In this document: piece after piece, positions 8,926 to 17,379 of the stretch | Position numbering within the stretch: the first letter of the stretch is position 1 | How the letters are laid out: each line of letters begins with the position of its first letter | The notes under the pieces: model-generated | What the model was told of the DNA's origin: nothing | Seen by the model: only the letters and a program-made list of their open reading frames with translations | The model's database searches: none | Position numbers and translations under genes: made by a program | Origin: Telmatobacter sp. DSM 110680 | GTDB taxonomy: Bacteria; Acidobacteriota; Terriglobia; Terriglobales; Acidobacteriaceae | Assembly: GCF_039994875.1 (NCBI RefSeq) | Contig: NZ_CP121196.1 | Coordinates: 3,906,001-3,970,000 of the forward strand | Length of the DNA stretch: 64,000 nt | Reading direction: 5' to 3'

Positions 8926-9177
8926 ATGCAGCGTTGGCGACCTGACCGTACTAAACTTACGGTTTGTAAATCCTATGACCGTCTACGACGGAGATGGCAG
9001 CGTTTAGTCGATGGGTCGAGTGTCTCGTCGGACAGTGAGTCGCTCGACCAAAATGCGGCAACCAGCGCCAAGCAGAGAATGGTAGAGCACCGAGCAAGTT
9101 GTCACGTGTGCAAACAGGAAGACCTTGCGATAAAAGAAGGCGACCTCCCAAGGCAAGTTGAAACTGGCATCATTTAG
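8926..9177 (+). CDS. Small hypothetical basic protein (83 aa)
   Basis: The best support is a strong AGGAGG eight bases upstream of the ATG. The product is rich in Arg and Gln, with a CHVCKQE motif near residue 60 that could be half of a metal site. No family is recognised. It stands alone between the cold shock gene and an SRAP remnant. Confidence 0.45.
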   Translation: MQRWRPDRTKLTVCKSYDRLRRRWQRLVDGSSVSSDSESLDQNAATSAKQRMVEHRASCHVCKQEDLAIKEGDLPRQVETGII

Positions 9178-9270
9178 TTTAGTTATCCTTTTTAGGATCA
9201 CGACGGACCGAATTATCGCCTCGATCAGGCCGAAATTCTACGACCAAGCAGGTCCGCGTTCTGCTGTCTG

Positions 9271-9628
9271 GTGATGGAACTAAGAAGGCAGCTGCATCTG
9301 CGGCCCCGAAAAAGCAATCGCTCCGAAGAGTTTCCAACCAGTCGTGCGTCTGAGCTCTCAGACAGCGAACATGAGTTGACCGTCATGCGGTGGGGACTAG
9401 TTCCCTTCTGGTCGAAGGACGGAAAGGATTCCGGCAGCACGATCAACGTCAAGTCGAGACTGTTGCTGCGGGTCCAGCCTTCGGCGAGGCATGAAAGCAG
9501 AGGCTCTGAAGTGTGCCGGCCGACTGGTTTTACGAATGGCAGAAGAGAGACGAGAAGAACAAACAGCCATTCGCGATCGCTGAGAAGGACAATGCCATGT
9601 TCGCGTTCGATCGAGTCGGACGTCATTA
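9271..9628 (+). pseudogene. SRAP (HMCES/YedK-type) protein remnant, frameshifted
   Basis: Frame one reads LTVMRWGLVPFWSKDGKDSGSTINVKSR, the centre of an SRAP domain (SOS-associated DNA-crosslink enzyme). After a frameshift around 9515 the text continues as VPADWFYEWQK and QPFAIAEKDNAMFAF to a TAA at 9626-9628. The catalytic N-terminal MCGR start and the C-terminal His region are missing, so it is a non-functional fragment. Its end overlaps the end of the convergent membrane gene. Confidence 0.8.
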
Positions 9629-10039
9629 AGGTTTGTAGATGAGGCCGATAGCTGAGCCGACAATGACCCACTGAATGAAATAGGCGATGCCTTGATAAAT
9701 GGTGAGCTTCACGCCAATGTTGAGGTTCACGAAGTTGTGGATGACGAAGATGCAGACCGTATATACACCCATGAGCGCGCCAACAGTGGCGCCGGGGACG
9801 ATGCCGCCCCCAGTGGGATAGATTTCTGCATAGAGAATGACGACGATTACGATGCCGACGAGTATGGCGACCATGCCGAAGGGCATCACCTTCATCATCT
9901 TGTCTTCTGGACGATAGACGTTGGGGTATTTCTTGAATTCGGTTTTCATGGAGGGCCAGGCCGCGAACATAACGAAGCCATAAACGAAGTAGGCGACCAC
10001 GGCCCCGAATGAGGCCAATGCAATGTGGGTGTAGTTCAT
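9626..10039 (-). CDS. Four-helix membrane protein, DUF1761-like
   Basis: The 137-aa product contains four hydrophobic segments separated by short loops (for example FGAVVAYFVYGFVMFAAW and VAILVGIVIVVILYAEIY). The first helix is followed by a conserved-looking loop EFKKYPNVYRPEDKM. Function is unknown. The ATG at 10039 (NYTHIALAS) is chosen over upstream alternatives because the preceding 22 codons have no hydrophobic or conserved character and GAAAGG lies just upstream. Confidence 0.7.
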   Translation of the reverse strand: MNYTHIALASFGAVVAYFVYGFVMFAAWPSMKTEFKKYPNVYRPEDKMMKVMPFGMVAILVGIVIVVILYAEIYPTGGGIVPGATVGALMGVYTVCIFVIHNFVNLNIGVKLTIYQGIAYFIQWVIVGSAIGLIYKP

Positions 10040-10160
10040 GGCATACCTTTCGAATCTTGAACTCATTCCGTTGGTTCCGCGCAATTCTATGGGCCTGTTG
10101 CACATGCGTCAACCTATTCCAACGTGCCACATTCACATTGAGTGCTGGGTCGCAGGATCG

Positions 10161-10637
10161 ATGATAATGCCTTCTATGAAGTATTCCTTCACCGCGATAA
10201 TTGAGGCCGGTCCAGGTGGCGGTGCATTCGTCATCTTCCCGTATGACGTCGAGAAGGAGTTCGGGGTAAAAGGCAGGGTCCCAGTCAAGGCTACCTTTGA
10301 TGGCTTGGCCTATTCCGGCTCCCTGACGCAATGCGGCGGAGCGCAACACATGCTAGGGATCTTGAAAGTGATCCGTGAGCAGATTGGCAAGCAATTCGGC
10401 GACACAGTTCTCGTTGAGGTCTGGCGGGATGACGGTCAACGCCGTGTCGAAGTTCCTGCCGATCTCGCGGACCGGATGAGAGAGCACGGTGTCCAGGACT
10501 TCTTCGACTCGCTCAGCTTCACGAATCGCAAGGAATATTGCCGATGGATAGCTGATGCGAAAAAACAGGAGACCCGTTCTGCCCGCCTTGCCAAATCCAT
10601 TGACATGATGCGGCGCGGAATCCGGACACCCGGCTAG
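10161..10637 (+). CDS. DUF1905 / YdeI-domain protein
   Basis: The 158-aa protein combines an N-terminal DUF1905 beta-barrel (FVIFPYDVEKEFGVKGRVPVK, then SGSLTQCGGAQHMLGI) with a C-terminal YdeI/OmpD-associated helical motif (DFFDSLSFTNRKEYCRWI, AKKQETRSARLAKSIDMM). Such proteins are widespread in soil bacteria and of unknown biochemical role; E. coli YdeI is linked to peptide resistance. Starts at 10161 and 10176 are equally reasonable. Confidence 0.8.
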   Translation: MIMPSMKYSFTAIIEAGPGGGAFVIFPYDVEKEFGVKGRVPVKATFDGLAYSGSLTQCGGAQHMLGILKVIREQIGKQFGDTVLVEVWRDDGQRRVEVPADLADRMREHGVQDFFDSLSFTNRKEYCRWIADAKKQETRSARLAKSIDMMRRGIRTPG

Positions 10638-10966
10638 AACCTTTCATGCCGGATACCGTGCGTCTAAATCGGAGTTTGGGCGTTCAGAGTGTGTTGTGGT
10701 CAATTGGGAAGTAACCCCGAAACCGCCACGTCGCCGCTCACCTCCCGAATCACGCCAGAAGCGTGGAACTCGCGACGTTGGTGCTTGTGACGTATCGGAG
10801 ATGATCGAAGGCCCTTATTAACTCTGTGGGCGAGTATAAAACACTGTATTGCCAAGTGAAACTGGGTGTAGAATCCAGCATCTCCCTCGATTCTCAGGCC
10901 CGCTGGCTTCTCCGGGCGTCGCATTTCAGGCCCAAGGACAAGATTTCACTTAGTGAGGTTCTTCGC

Positions 10967-11737
10967 ATGGGAACAGTGCCCGTCGCATCAGCTGTGCCGA
11001 AGGTGCAGAAGACGGAACGTAGAATCGCGGATCAGGATCGGCTTTTTTATGTGATCGCCGCGGTCATGATGTTGATTTTCACGGCTGGTGGCTTTCGCAG
11101 GTTCTATCTGCACGGCAAGGCTCCGTGGGGTGAGTTGACCCATCAGATTTTCCCGCTCATCGTTGTTCACGGGATCGCCATGTCGAGCTGGGTGGTTGTG
11201 TTTCTTGTGCAGAGTGTGCTGATACTGGGCGGCTACCGGCGACTTCACATGAAAGTAATTGGCTGGGTAGGGGCTGCACTGGTCCCGGTCATCGTGATTC
11301 TGGGGTCGGTTGGGGGAGTGCTATCTGCTCGCTTCAGACCCGAGATTTATGCACCCCTCGGGGGGCCGCGTGCTTTCCTGGCGACGATGCTGATGGAGAT
11401 GGCTTGCTTCGGGACTTTCGCGGGAATTGGGCTGGCCAATCGGCGCCGACCAGAAATTCACCGTCCGATGATGCTGCTGGCCTCGCTATCGATGATCTCG
11501 GGCGCAATCGGCCGATTCCCCTATATCGAACCCTTTGCCTTCAGTCCGCCGTTGTTTGTTATGGGACCCGCATTGGTCTTCGGAGCCTTTCTGTTTCTGC
11601 TGCAATGGGCGATGACCAGGGCTGCAAATCGGCGGTATTTGATGGGCTTTGTCGGGATCACGATCGCATCAGTCCTTGCGATCGCAATCGGAACCAGTGC
11701 GGTCTGGAACCACATGGTCGCCCCCTTGGTGCCGTGA
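10967..11737 (+). CDS. Multi-pass membrane protein (256 aa), unknown
   Basis: About seven hydrophobic helices follow a short cytoplasmic start (MGTVPVASAVPKVQK). Notable polar residues in the membrane include FRRFYLHGK after helix 1 and HGIAMSSWVV in helix 2, suggesting possible cofactor or haem ligands. It resembles membrane proteins annotated as hypothetical in Acidobacteria. The frame is open to 10826, but the ATG at 10967 is followed by the membrane domain and preceded by GTGAGG. It is monocistronic. Confidence 0.65.
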   Translation: MGTVPVASAVPKVQKTERRIADQDRLFYVIAAVMMLIFTAGGFRRFYLHGKAPWGELTHQIFPLIVVHGIAMSSWVVVFLVQSVLILGGYRRLHMKVIGWVGAALVPVIVILGSVGGVLSARFRPEIYAPLGGPRAFLATMLMEMACFGTFAGIGLANRRRPEIHRPMMLLASLSMISGAIGRFPYIEPFAFSPPLFVMGPALVFGAFLFLLQWAMTRAANRRYLMGFVGITIASVLAIAIGTSAVWNHMVAPLVP

Positions 11738-11848
11738 ATTTATGGAGCCTCATCTCGACCAGGGCGGCGCAAAAAAGCTTCCGGAACAAAGCGCCGTAAG
11801 TGGTCCTGACAGCTATCGCATGGCTATTGACACTATTGCGGCTGGTTA

Positions 11849-11893
11849 GTGGGCAATCCAGAAATAACCCAATTTTGCGGCTACTCGCGGTTA
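11849..11893 (+). repeat. Dispersed palindromic repeat, copy a
   Basis: It begins GTGGGCAATCCAGAAATAAC and continues CCAATTTTGCGGCTACTCGC. It matches copies at 14139, 14694, 16347 and, partially, 42542. Confidence 0.6.
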
Positions 11894-12134
11894 TGCAGTT
11901 ATCCAACAACAAATGTTAGCGATCAATCGAGTTCCGCGAAGAGTCACAACCTTCTTGAACGGGCCGCCGATCTCACCGGATTCGCCGACTTGCAGAAACG
12001 ACGTGGAAGTGATGTTGGAGTAAGTTTCGTGCCATTGTGACTTCTTGCCGGTGGGCGAAGTTTGAATTTCATCGATGGTCAGTTGCTTCCCATCCCATGT
12101 CTCCGCGCATCGCGTCGTCGATTTGTGTCGGCGA

Positions 12135-12150
12135 TGTGATCTAGATCACA
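12135..12150. promoter_or_regulatory. Perfect CRP-type palindrome TGTGATCTAGATCACA
   Basis: All 16 bases are self-complementary and equal the E. coli CRP consensus core. It lies in the long spacer before the zinc-ribbon/cNMP-binding gene group. The regulator itself is not encoded in this window as a complete CRP/FNR protein. Confidence 0.65.
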
Positions 12151-12455
12151 CATCACGATCCGAACTTGGCCTAAGCTGAGTGAACCTCTGAGGATGCCAA
12201 GGTCTTTCATTCTCAGTCAGACTGGAAAATTCCGGTGCGAAGACCAACCTTTGAACGCAACGCCCTCAGCAGAGAAAAGGCTGGCCTTTTGATGAGCGTC
12301 AATAGACTTTCTGAGGTAGGGTCGCAGCCATTATGTAGGAACAGCACGAAGACAAGATGCTGCCACTTTCTGTGCGTGATTCTGCCTCTTTTTGTAAGTC
12401 TACTTTGAACTCAATCACCCGGTAATTCGCTACCTGCTCTCACATAGGACGGCTA

Positions 12456-12764
12456 ATGGAATTTCTTGACAAAGAGTTGATGTGTGGTCAATGCGGCAAA
12501 ACATTCGTCTTTTCGGCAGCAGAACAGCAGATCTTCTCGGACAAGGGATTCAACAACGATCCGAAACGTTGCAAGCAATGCAAGGTATCAAGGAATGCCA
12601 GAAGGGCGATAGTTGAAACACAAGTGAAGTGCTTCGAGTGTGGAATCGAAACGACTGTCCCATTCACGCCGACCGGGAAAAGGCCCGTGCTATGTAGCGG
12701 CTGTTTCCAAAAGCTCAAGATGGCGTCGAATTCGGGAACAGCGCTCGTAAGACCTGCCAAGTGA
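12456..12764 (+). CDS. Double zinc-ribbon protein
   Basis: The 102-aa protein has two CxxC pairs that make one ribbon, CGQCGKTF and CKQCKVSRNAR, and a second set, CFECGIETTVPF and CSGCFQKLK. This fits the probable zinc-ribbon domain family with C-terminal CxxC-x-ribbon found in many soil bacteria. No enzymatic residues are present, so a nucleic-acid or protein adaptor role is plausible. Its stop overlaps a CRP-like site, and the cNMP-binding gene follows 44 bases later. Confidence 0.8.
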   Translation: MEFLDKELMCGQCGKTFVFSAAEQQIFSDKGFNNDPKRCKQCKVSRNARRAIVETQVKCFECGIETTVPFTPTGKRPVLCSGCFQKLKMASNSGTALVRPAK

Positions 12765-12775
12765 TCCAGATCACA
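12760..12775. promoter_or_regulatory. CRP-like operator overlapping the zinc-ribbon stop codon
   Basis: AGTGATCCAGATCACA has GTGATC/GATCAC dyad symmetry at CRP spacing. It spans the TGA at 12762-12764 and lies 34 bases before the ATG of the cNMP-binding protein, where it could control that gene. Confidence 0.6.
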
Positions 12776-12808
12776 TTCGCCGCGTCGTCTCTGCCGTGTA
12801 ATGGATCG

Positions 12809-13270
12809 ATGCCGATTCCCGCCTTGGAAACAATTGCCGACCATGATCTGGTCGATACGATTATTTACCGGTCTGCAGAGTTCATCCCACGAGACGGAAT
12901 TCTGTTCAGCCAAGGGGAACCAGCTGACTGCTTGTACTTGATTAAAGCCGGTGAGGCCAGCTTGACAATGCAAGCGGGAGGCAAGGAAGTAAGGATTCGA
13001 GCTGGTCAATTTTCGCTGCTTGGCATTCCTGCGATAGTTGGGAACCAGCCTTACTCAATGACGGCTACCGCAAGTTCGGATACGGAGATCTGCAGGCTAA
13101 GCTCGATCACCTTTAACGACTTGTTAAGGACAGAGCCAAAGATGCAGCAAGCCGTGCTCTTCATCCTAGCGGGTGAGGTCAGAGTTGCACGTCAGGCGTT
13201 GACTGAACTGTCGTTGTGGTCAGAGGCTGGTGACGCAAGCATCAGAGACGATGAAAAAAAACAGTCTTGA
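12809..13270 (+). CDS. Cyclic-nucleotide-binding-domain protein without HTH
   Basis: The 153-aa product covers one cNMP-binding beta-barrel: ILFSQGEPADCLYLIKAGEASLTM, then FSLLGIPAIVGNQPYSMTATASSDTEI. A C-terminal helix follows (DLLRTEPKMQQAVLFILAGE), but there is no winged-helix DNA-binding domain. The phosphate-binding cassette (GExxxxx-R) is not canonical: the Arg position is occupied by other residues. It may therefore bind another ligand or act as an adaptor. A GTG at 12761 would overlap the CRP-like site, so the ATG at 12809 is preferred. A paralogous fragment lies at 3228-3410. Confidence 0.8.
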   Translation: MPIPALETIADHDLVDTIIYRSAEFIPRDGILFSQGEPADCLYLIKAGEASLTMQAGGKEVRIRAGQFSLLGIPAIVGNQPYSMTATASSDTEICRLSSITFNDLLRTEPKMQQAVLFILAGEVRVARQALTELSLWSEAGDASIRDDEKKQS

Positions 13271-13466
13271 GTCCGTGCTGACCTGTCCGCATTGTGGTTT
13301 CGCCAAACAGGAAACAATGCCCACGAATGAGTGCCAGTTCTATTACGAGTGCAGCAACTGCAAGCTGGTTCTTCGACCTCATCCCGGAGACTGCTGTGTG
13401 TTCTGCTCGTTCGGCTCCGTTAAGTGCCCACCAGTCCAAGCGAACGGCGGCTGCGGATATAAGTGA
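13251..13466 (+). CDS. GDCCVFCSFG-motif small Cys-rich protein
   Basis: The 71-aa protein contains CPHCGFAKQE, an ECSNCKLVLR pair, and the diagnostic HPGDCCVFCSFGSVKCPPVQ. This belongs to a widespread uncharacterised family with the GDCCVFCSYG signature, often near metal-related genes. The eight or more cysteines suggest zinc or another metal. It starts inside the end of the cNMP-binding gene (20-base overlap), implying co-transcription and coupling. Confidence 0.85.
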   Translation: MKKNSLESVLTCPHCGFAKQETMPTNECQFYYECSNCKLVLRPHPGDCCVFCSFGSVKCPPVQANGGCGYK

Positions 13467-13511
13467 CCTCAGCACGAATGTGCTACCAACGTCAAAGAAG
13501 ACGTGATTCGC

Positions 13512-13715
13512 CTAGGCAGCCCGTGTCCTGAACCGTTCCAGATATGCCAGACATTCTTTCACAATTCGTTCGCTAGGTTCGCCCGTCTCCACTTGGTTCT
13601 GCAACCGCAGGAGCACGGTGCTGTACTCCTCCAGTTCGTCACCGTCTAGGTTCAGGTTTGCGATCCCAGCGGCATACTTCTCCACGAGCGCAGTCAGAAC
13701 TGTCAGGGTTTGCAT
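13512..13715 (-). CDS. Small helical protein (67 aa)
   Basis: The product (for example LVEKYAAGIANLNLDGDELEEY, then CLAYLERFRTRAA) is predicted to be two or three amphipathic helices. No family is recognised. It is convergent with the Cys-rich gene and resembles in size the other tiny helical proteins of this element (28103-28512). Confidence 0.45.
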   Translation of the reverse strand: MQTLTVLTALVEKYAAGIANLNLDGDELEEYSTVLLRLQNQVETGEPSERIVKECLAYLERFRTRAA

Positions 13716-13844
13716 ACAAGATCTGTAAAACCATCTTGGTGCGGATTTGGTGGAACTTAAATAGCAAAGAATGGGCTGTCAATGATGGGCATCAGATGCC
13801 GCGTTAGCTCAGCCGTGCGCCTCACGGATGCCCCTTATCACACC

Positions 13845-14010
13845 TTAGGCTGCGTCGGGGTGGTCATCGTCCGTTCGATCATTCGCTTGCTTCTCGAGGT
13901 CAGCAATGCGGCGAAGCAAGATATGCTTCAATTCGATCACGGCAGGATCGGTGGGGAAAAAATCTGCCTCTAGATTCTGTAACGTTCTACGGAGGTATTG
14001 GATGATGTGA
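13845..14010 (-). pseudogene. Relic of a small helical protein
   Basis: The minus-strand frame ending at 13845 reads IIQYLRRTLQNLEADFF, then AVIELKHILLRRIADLEKQ. This is the pattern of the protein at 28291-28512 (TALAELKRILRQRIAQLES). No ATG/GTG/TTG start exists upstream for a long product; the open frame continues through repeat copy b. It is either a remnant or uses a non-standard start. Confidence 0.4.
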
Positions 14011-14138
14011 GAATTGTGGCCGATGCAAGATAGGCCATCTTTATGGTCTGGTTGTGCCCCTTGCAGTCGAACTGCATCCTGTGCTGGTATTACGTAGGAT
14101 TTTCTTTCGGCGTCCCGGACCCTCGTTGCGATTGAGTC

Positions 14139-14190
14139 GTGGGCAATCCGGACATAACCCTGTTTTGGGATTACTTCCGAATTGCCGGTC
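14139..14190 (+). repeat. Dispersed palindromic repeat, copy b
   Basis: It begins GTGGGCAATCCGGACATAAC, continues CCTGTTTTGGGATTACTTCC and ends GAATTGCCGGTC. The two ends are imperfect inverted copies of CAATCCGGACAT. This is the best-preserved 5' half of the family. Confidence 0.65.
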
Positions 14191-14217
14191 CAGTGGCTTG
14201 AACGCTAGACTTCTCGC

Positions 14218-14673
14218 TTGAAGACAATCCTCCGATCGCTCATCCTGCTACTAGCGGCAGCTTCGATCCTCGGCTGCCGCGAATCGACCATCCGCAGCAC
14301 TCCTAATGCAATCGTAGGAACTTGGTTTGTCGAAGACAGCGGCGCACCCTTCCATCAGCACATGTATGTATTCAACGCCGATGGCACCATGCAGCAGGCC
14401 AACCCAGACGCTGGCGACCCCACCGCTAGTGACAGTGACGGCAAAGGCATCTGGATCGCTGAGGGCAGCCGAATCCGCGGCAAGTGGATGGAGATCACCG
14501 CCGACCGCAGCACCCACAAGTTTGTCAGCCGCGGCGAAATCCTGTTCGATATCCAGGTCAAAGGCAACACCTTCGCCGGTACACTCAGCGCCCGCTTTTA
14601 CGACCCTAACGGAAAGATCCAGCAGGACTTTCCCGCTGCACCCATCCACGGTGAGCGCCTTACGCTACCATAG
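14218..14673 (+). CDS. Secreted lipoprotein (151 aa)
   Basis: The product starts with a signal sequence and a lipobox ending in ILGC at about residue 20. The mature part has a lipocalin-like pattern: GTWFVEDSG near the start, YVFNADGTMQQANPD, GIWIAEGSRIRGKWMEIT and GNTFAGTLSARFYD. Such proteins probably sit on the inner face of the outer membrane; ligand unknown. The start is a TTG at 14218, since no ATG or GTG is placed before the signal peptide. Repeat copies b and c flank the gene. Confidence 0.7.
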   Translation: MKTILRSLILLLAAASILGCRESTIRSTPNAIVGTWFVEDSGAPFHQHMYVFNADGTMQQANPDAGDPTASDSDGKGIWIAEGSRIRGKWMEITADRSTHKFVSRGEILFDIQVKGNTFAGTLSARFYDPNGKIQQDFPAAPIHGERLTLP

Positions 14674-15083
14674 CCGAACTGGGGAGCTAGGAGGACATGA
14701 CCCTGTTTTGAGTTATGTCCGGATTGGCGGTGGTCCGCCCGAAATGTTCGGCTTCGCTCAACATTCCCAGTGCTTCCAGTGGATAACTACAGCGTCTTGT
14801 TCGACATTAGCTTCCATATCGCTCGATTTCAGTTGCCATATTGTGCCACTATCCGCGAGGGTTATTTCATTGCCAGCCGGAACGTCTGATTCGGCTCCCC
14901 GCTCGTCAGCAGGCGCGAGTTCTGCGCAAGCTCATCGATCTCCTTTCGAGACGAATCAGAGCCGTGCCGGATCACTTCGGGTGATTTCCGTTCGCGGTGT
15001 CACGGATGTTGATGGACCAAATCAAGCCGGAGAGCCATGCGACTCCCGAGCCAATCTGTGTTCGCCCGCACTTACGGTCTCCG
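14674..15083. other. Spacer with repeat copy c
   Basis: Apart from repeat copy c (14694-14731) there is nothing I can support. Long frames here are low-complexity translations of the flanking genes' other strands. Confidence 0.45.
14694..14731 (+). repeat. Dispersed palindromic repeat, copy c
   Basis: GACATGACCCTGTTTTGAGT is followed by TATGTCCGGATTGGCGGT. This copy retains the second arm of the palindrome (ATGTCCGGATTGG) best and lies 21 bases after the lipoprotein stop. Confidence 0.6.
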
Positions 15084-15911
15084 CTACGGTTGGCCATAGA
15101 TTTCGGGGGCGGCTTTGGCCCAGCCGGCGTCAACGTAGCTCTCCTTTGCGTTGACGACGAAGAGATTGGTCTGGACAGATTCGATGCAGGCTGCGGCGAG
15201 TTCGCCGGCGTGCTTCATGTTGCCTTCGCCCTGTGCAGCAAAGAAGGCCTTGCCGTCTGCCATTCCTTTATCGGCTTCGCCGAGCGTGCGCATAGGATTG
15301 ATGATGACCCAAAGGCCGCCGTTGTTTTCGCCCCATTTGCTTTCGAACATAGCCCAGTGAGCGTCTGGGAATTTGCTGAAGCCATCCACGTACATTTTCA
15401 CCAGTTCGTTCCATTCCGCATCGTGGCCAGCCTTGACGTGGAATGAGGTGAACTCCCAGTAACGCTGGTGGGGGACATCGACGGCTGCGTGCAAGCTCAT
15501 CTCGGGGTGGTAGACAAACGCCTGGCTGTCGTAGCGGGTGAGCAGTTCACCGTCGGCGAGATTAGCGGCGTCGAGGGCTGCGGCATACTTAGCGTTGGCG
15601 TTCTGCGCTTCCTGGTCCTTGCCGTAGGCCTCGAAGGAGTCGTAGGCAAATATGAAAAGAGCGCGCGTCGGACCGGAGAGAGAGTCCATGGCAATGTAGT
15701 GGGTGGGCCATTTTGCATCGTTCGATGCCTTAATGAAGTTGGCTTCGGATTTGACGTGGATGGCGCCGGACTTACCAGGCTTGAGGTACTCGCGTTGGAT
15801 GACCAGGACATTGGGTGGCGCTCCTGGGCCAGAATCCTGGGCCGTGGCGAAGGCGGCGGATACGACGAAGAGACTCGACAGCGCAAGGGAAAGGATGTTG
15901 CGGTCTTTCAT
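15084..15911 (-). CDS. Secreted acidobacterial hypothetical protein (275 aa)
   Basis: A signal peptide (LALSSLFVVSAAFATAQ) is followed by a soluble domain with two ferredoxin-fold-like NIPSNAP/dimeric alpha-beta-barrel repeats: VLVIQREYLKPGKSG and later RYWEFTSFHVKAGHDAEWN. The repeated pattern 'strand, K-P/A-G-K/H, helix' is that of stress-responsive dimeric barrels. No catalytic residue set is evident. It is likely periplasmic and transcribed alone. Confidence 0.7.
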   Translation of the reverse strand: MKDRNILSLALSSLFVVSAAFATAQDSGPGAPPNVLVIQREYLKPGKSGAIHVKSEANFIKASNDAKWPTHYIAMDSLSGPTRALFIFAYDSFEAYGKDQEAQNANAKYAAALDAANLADGELLTRYDSQAFVYHPEMSLHAAVDVPHQRYWEFTSFHVKAGHDAEWNELVKMYVDGFSKFPDAHWAMFESKWGENNGGLWVIINPMRTLGEADKGMADGKAFFAAQGEGNMKHAGELAAACIESVQTNLFVVNAKESYVDAGWAKAAPEIYGQP

Positions 15912-16462
15912 GTGGCAAGCCCTCCTGAGCTAATGAGCGCGCTAACGACAGCAGTACCGGCCTGGCGGACGAGCAGCACAGAGTGAGGCGGATGCAGGTG
16001 CGCGGTTACGGGTTGGAGAGTGTGAACGATCCGGGTTATCGAACCCGACATGCATTCTGCGGGAAGTGAGCCCAGCGTCGCACAAGAGCCCACAGGGCGA
16101 TGAAAAACTAGCGACTGAGGTCGGTGCTCCTTGAGACGTGGCGACATGGTCGGCGCGGGAGAGGTCAGTTGTCAACCTAAATAGGCGTGCGCTGGTTGAT
16201 GTAGCACCCAAACCTCAGAGAGTTGGCGAGACCTGTTGTTGCATATCCAATCCAAGAAGTTCACTTCTGGCTTGAGTCGTTTACTTCGACCCAATCCACG
16301 CATTGAGCCGGGCTCAAAAGGTTTTTTGTTTAGTTCCAACTGGATCGTGGCCAATCCAGACATGACCCAATTTTAGGATTACTTTCGGGTTGGCGGTAAC
16401 ACGCGCAGCACTTGGAATTGCGTCAAAAACGGCGACAAAATCGGATGCCTTCCCGCACCAGC
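15912..16462. other. 550-bp spacer with repeat copy d
   Basis: Only repeat copy d (16347-16397) is recognisable. No supported gene. Confidence 0.45.
16347..16397 (+). repeat. Dispersed palindromic repeat, copy d
   Basis: GTGGCCAATCCAGACATGAC is followed by CCAATTTTAGGATTACTTTC and GGGTTGGCGGT. The ends CCAATCCAGACAT and TTTCGGGTTGG are imperfect inverted repeats. Confidence 0.65.
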
Positions 16463-17023
16463 CTACCGGGATGATTTGTTGCCGGGTCGATCCAGCCGTC
16501 GAAACAAAGGAGCGCCCCAAGTTCCTATCGCTAGCAGAGCCCCGAAAAGCACAACGGCGTCAATGCTCTCTCTACCTTGACTCGACCAATAGGCTGCGGC
16601 ATCCAAGTTCAACCAGAGTGCAAATTCGTCCAGCGTCAATGCTGCGCCAATCCCAAAACTCAGCGCCAGCAAGCGGCTCATCAAAATGGCGACTGTAGTT
16701 TCCCCGATTCCCATCTCCGCTTGGTCCGCATAGCCGGAAATAAGCAAGAGAAGAATGCCCCACACCAGGTGGTGGATGTGCTTCCCACCCATCTCAACGT
16801 AGCCGAATGGTCCAATGTGGTGCGTGATCGACGCCACCAATAGCCGTACCGCAAGAAAAGTGATAAAAAAGCTCACCGAAACGAGAAAGAGCCGGCGATG
16901 CGGCTGGTCCGGAATCTTCTGGTGGATTAGCAGACCGAGCTTGGTTAGGTGCAATAGGAGAAGGATCGCCGCAGCGAACAGGGTGAGAAATATCAGAAGA
17001 ATATACGATCCTGGAATATGCAT
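16463..17023 (-). CDS. Integral membrane protein with HHLVWG motif (186 aa)
   Basis: There are about five hydrophobic helices. A conserved-looking GGKHIHHLVWGILLLLISGY segment follows a charged loop, and later ALTLDEFALWLNL carries a membrane-embedded Asp-Glu. The paired His and acidic residues could bind a metal. Similar proteins are annotated as hypothetical in Actinobacteria and Acidobacteria. No neighbouring gene hints at a role. Confidence 0.65.
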   Translation of the reverse strand: MHIPGSYILLIFLTLFAAAILLLLHLTKLGLLIHQKIPDQPHRRLFLVSVSFFITFLAVRLLVASITHHIGPFGYVEMGGKHIHHLVWGILLLLISGYADQAEMGIGETTVAILMSRLLALSFGIGAALTLDEFALWLNLDAAAYWSSQGRESIDAVVLFGALLAIGTWGAPLFRRLDRPGNKSSR

Positions 17024-17379
17024 AGCGAATGTGGCTCAATTGCACCTTTCGGCGCTTTCGTCGGCGCGGGAGACTGTGGTTATCGTCGATTTAGGCGATT
17101 GGCCAAACCTATACCAAGCATGTCGGCAGATGCTGGCGCCACCATAGAAGTGCCCTGAAATTCAAACCATACATTGAATCTCGTGCAATCTCAAGGAGCC
17201 GTCATCGTGAGAATGCAGAAACTTGCGTTCTGGCTAAATATTGTGAAGTAAACTCCAGCCGCTTCTACTTGTTCTTTCCTGCCAACGCTCAGTCTCCTTA
17301 AGCCAGAGAAGCAACGACTAGAACGCAACGAAATGATGAGAAATATGGCCCCGCGTGCTGTCCACAGATCATCAGTTCC
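17024..17379. other. Gene-free spacer
   Basis: No gene or repeat is recognisable in these 356 bases. Confidence 0.4.

Larger units (their letters stand above)
11738..12455. other. 718-bp gene-free region with repeat copy and CRP-like site
   Basis: No supported gene is seen. The region contains copy a of the dispersed palindromic repeat (11849-11893) and a nearly ideal CRP-type palindrome (12135-12150), 305 bases before the zinc-ribbon gene. It may hide a small RNA or a long leader. Confidence 0.5.
13716..14217. other. 500-bp spacer with a gene relic and repeat copy b
   Basis: It holds a start-less helical relic on the minus strand (13845-14010) and repeat copy b (14139-14190). Nothing else is recognisable. 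Confidence 0.4.

Noticed and set aside
9225..10349. 374-codon minus-strand frame
   Set aside because: Extremely His/Arg-rich translation overlapping two supported genes (DUF1761-like and DUF1905); it looks like an antisense frame of them.
14327..15154. 275-codon plus-strand frame after the lipoprotein start
   Set aside because: Thr/Ser/Pro/Ala-rich translation in the wrong frame of the lipoprotein, continuing through a repeat and the neighbouring gene.
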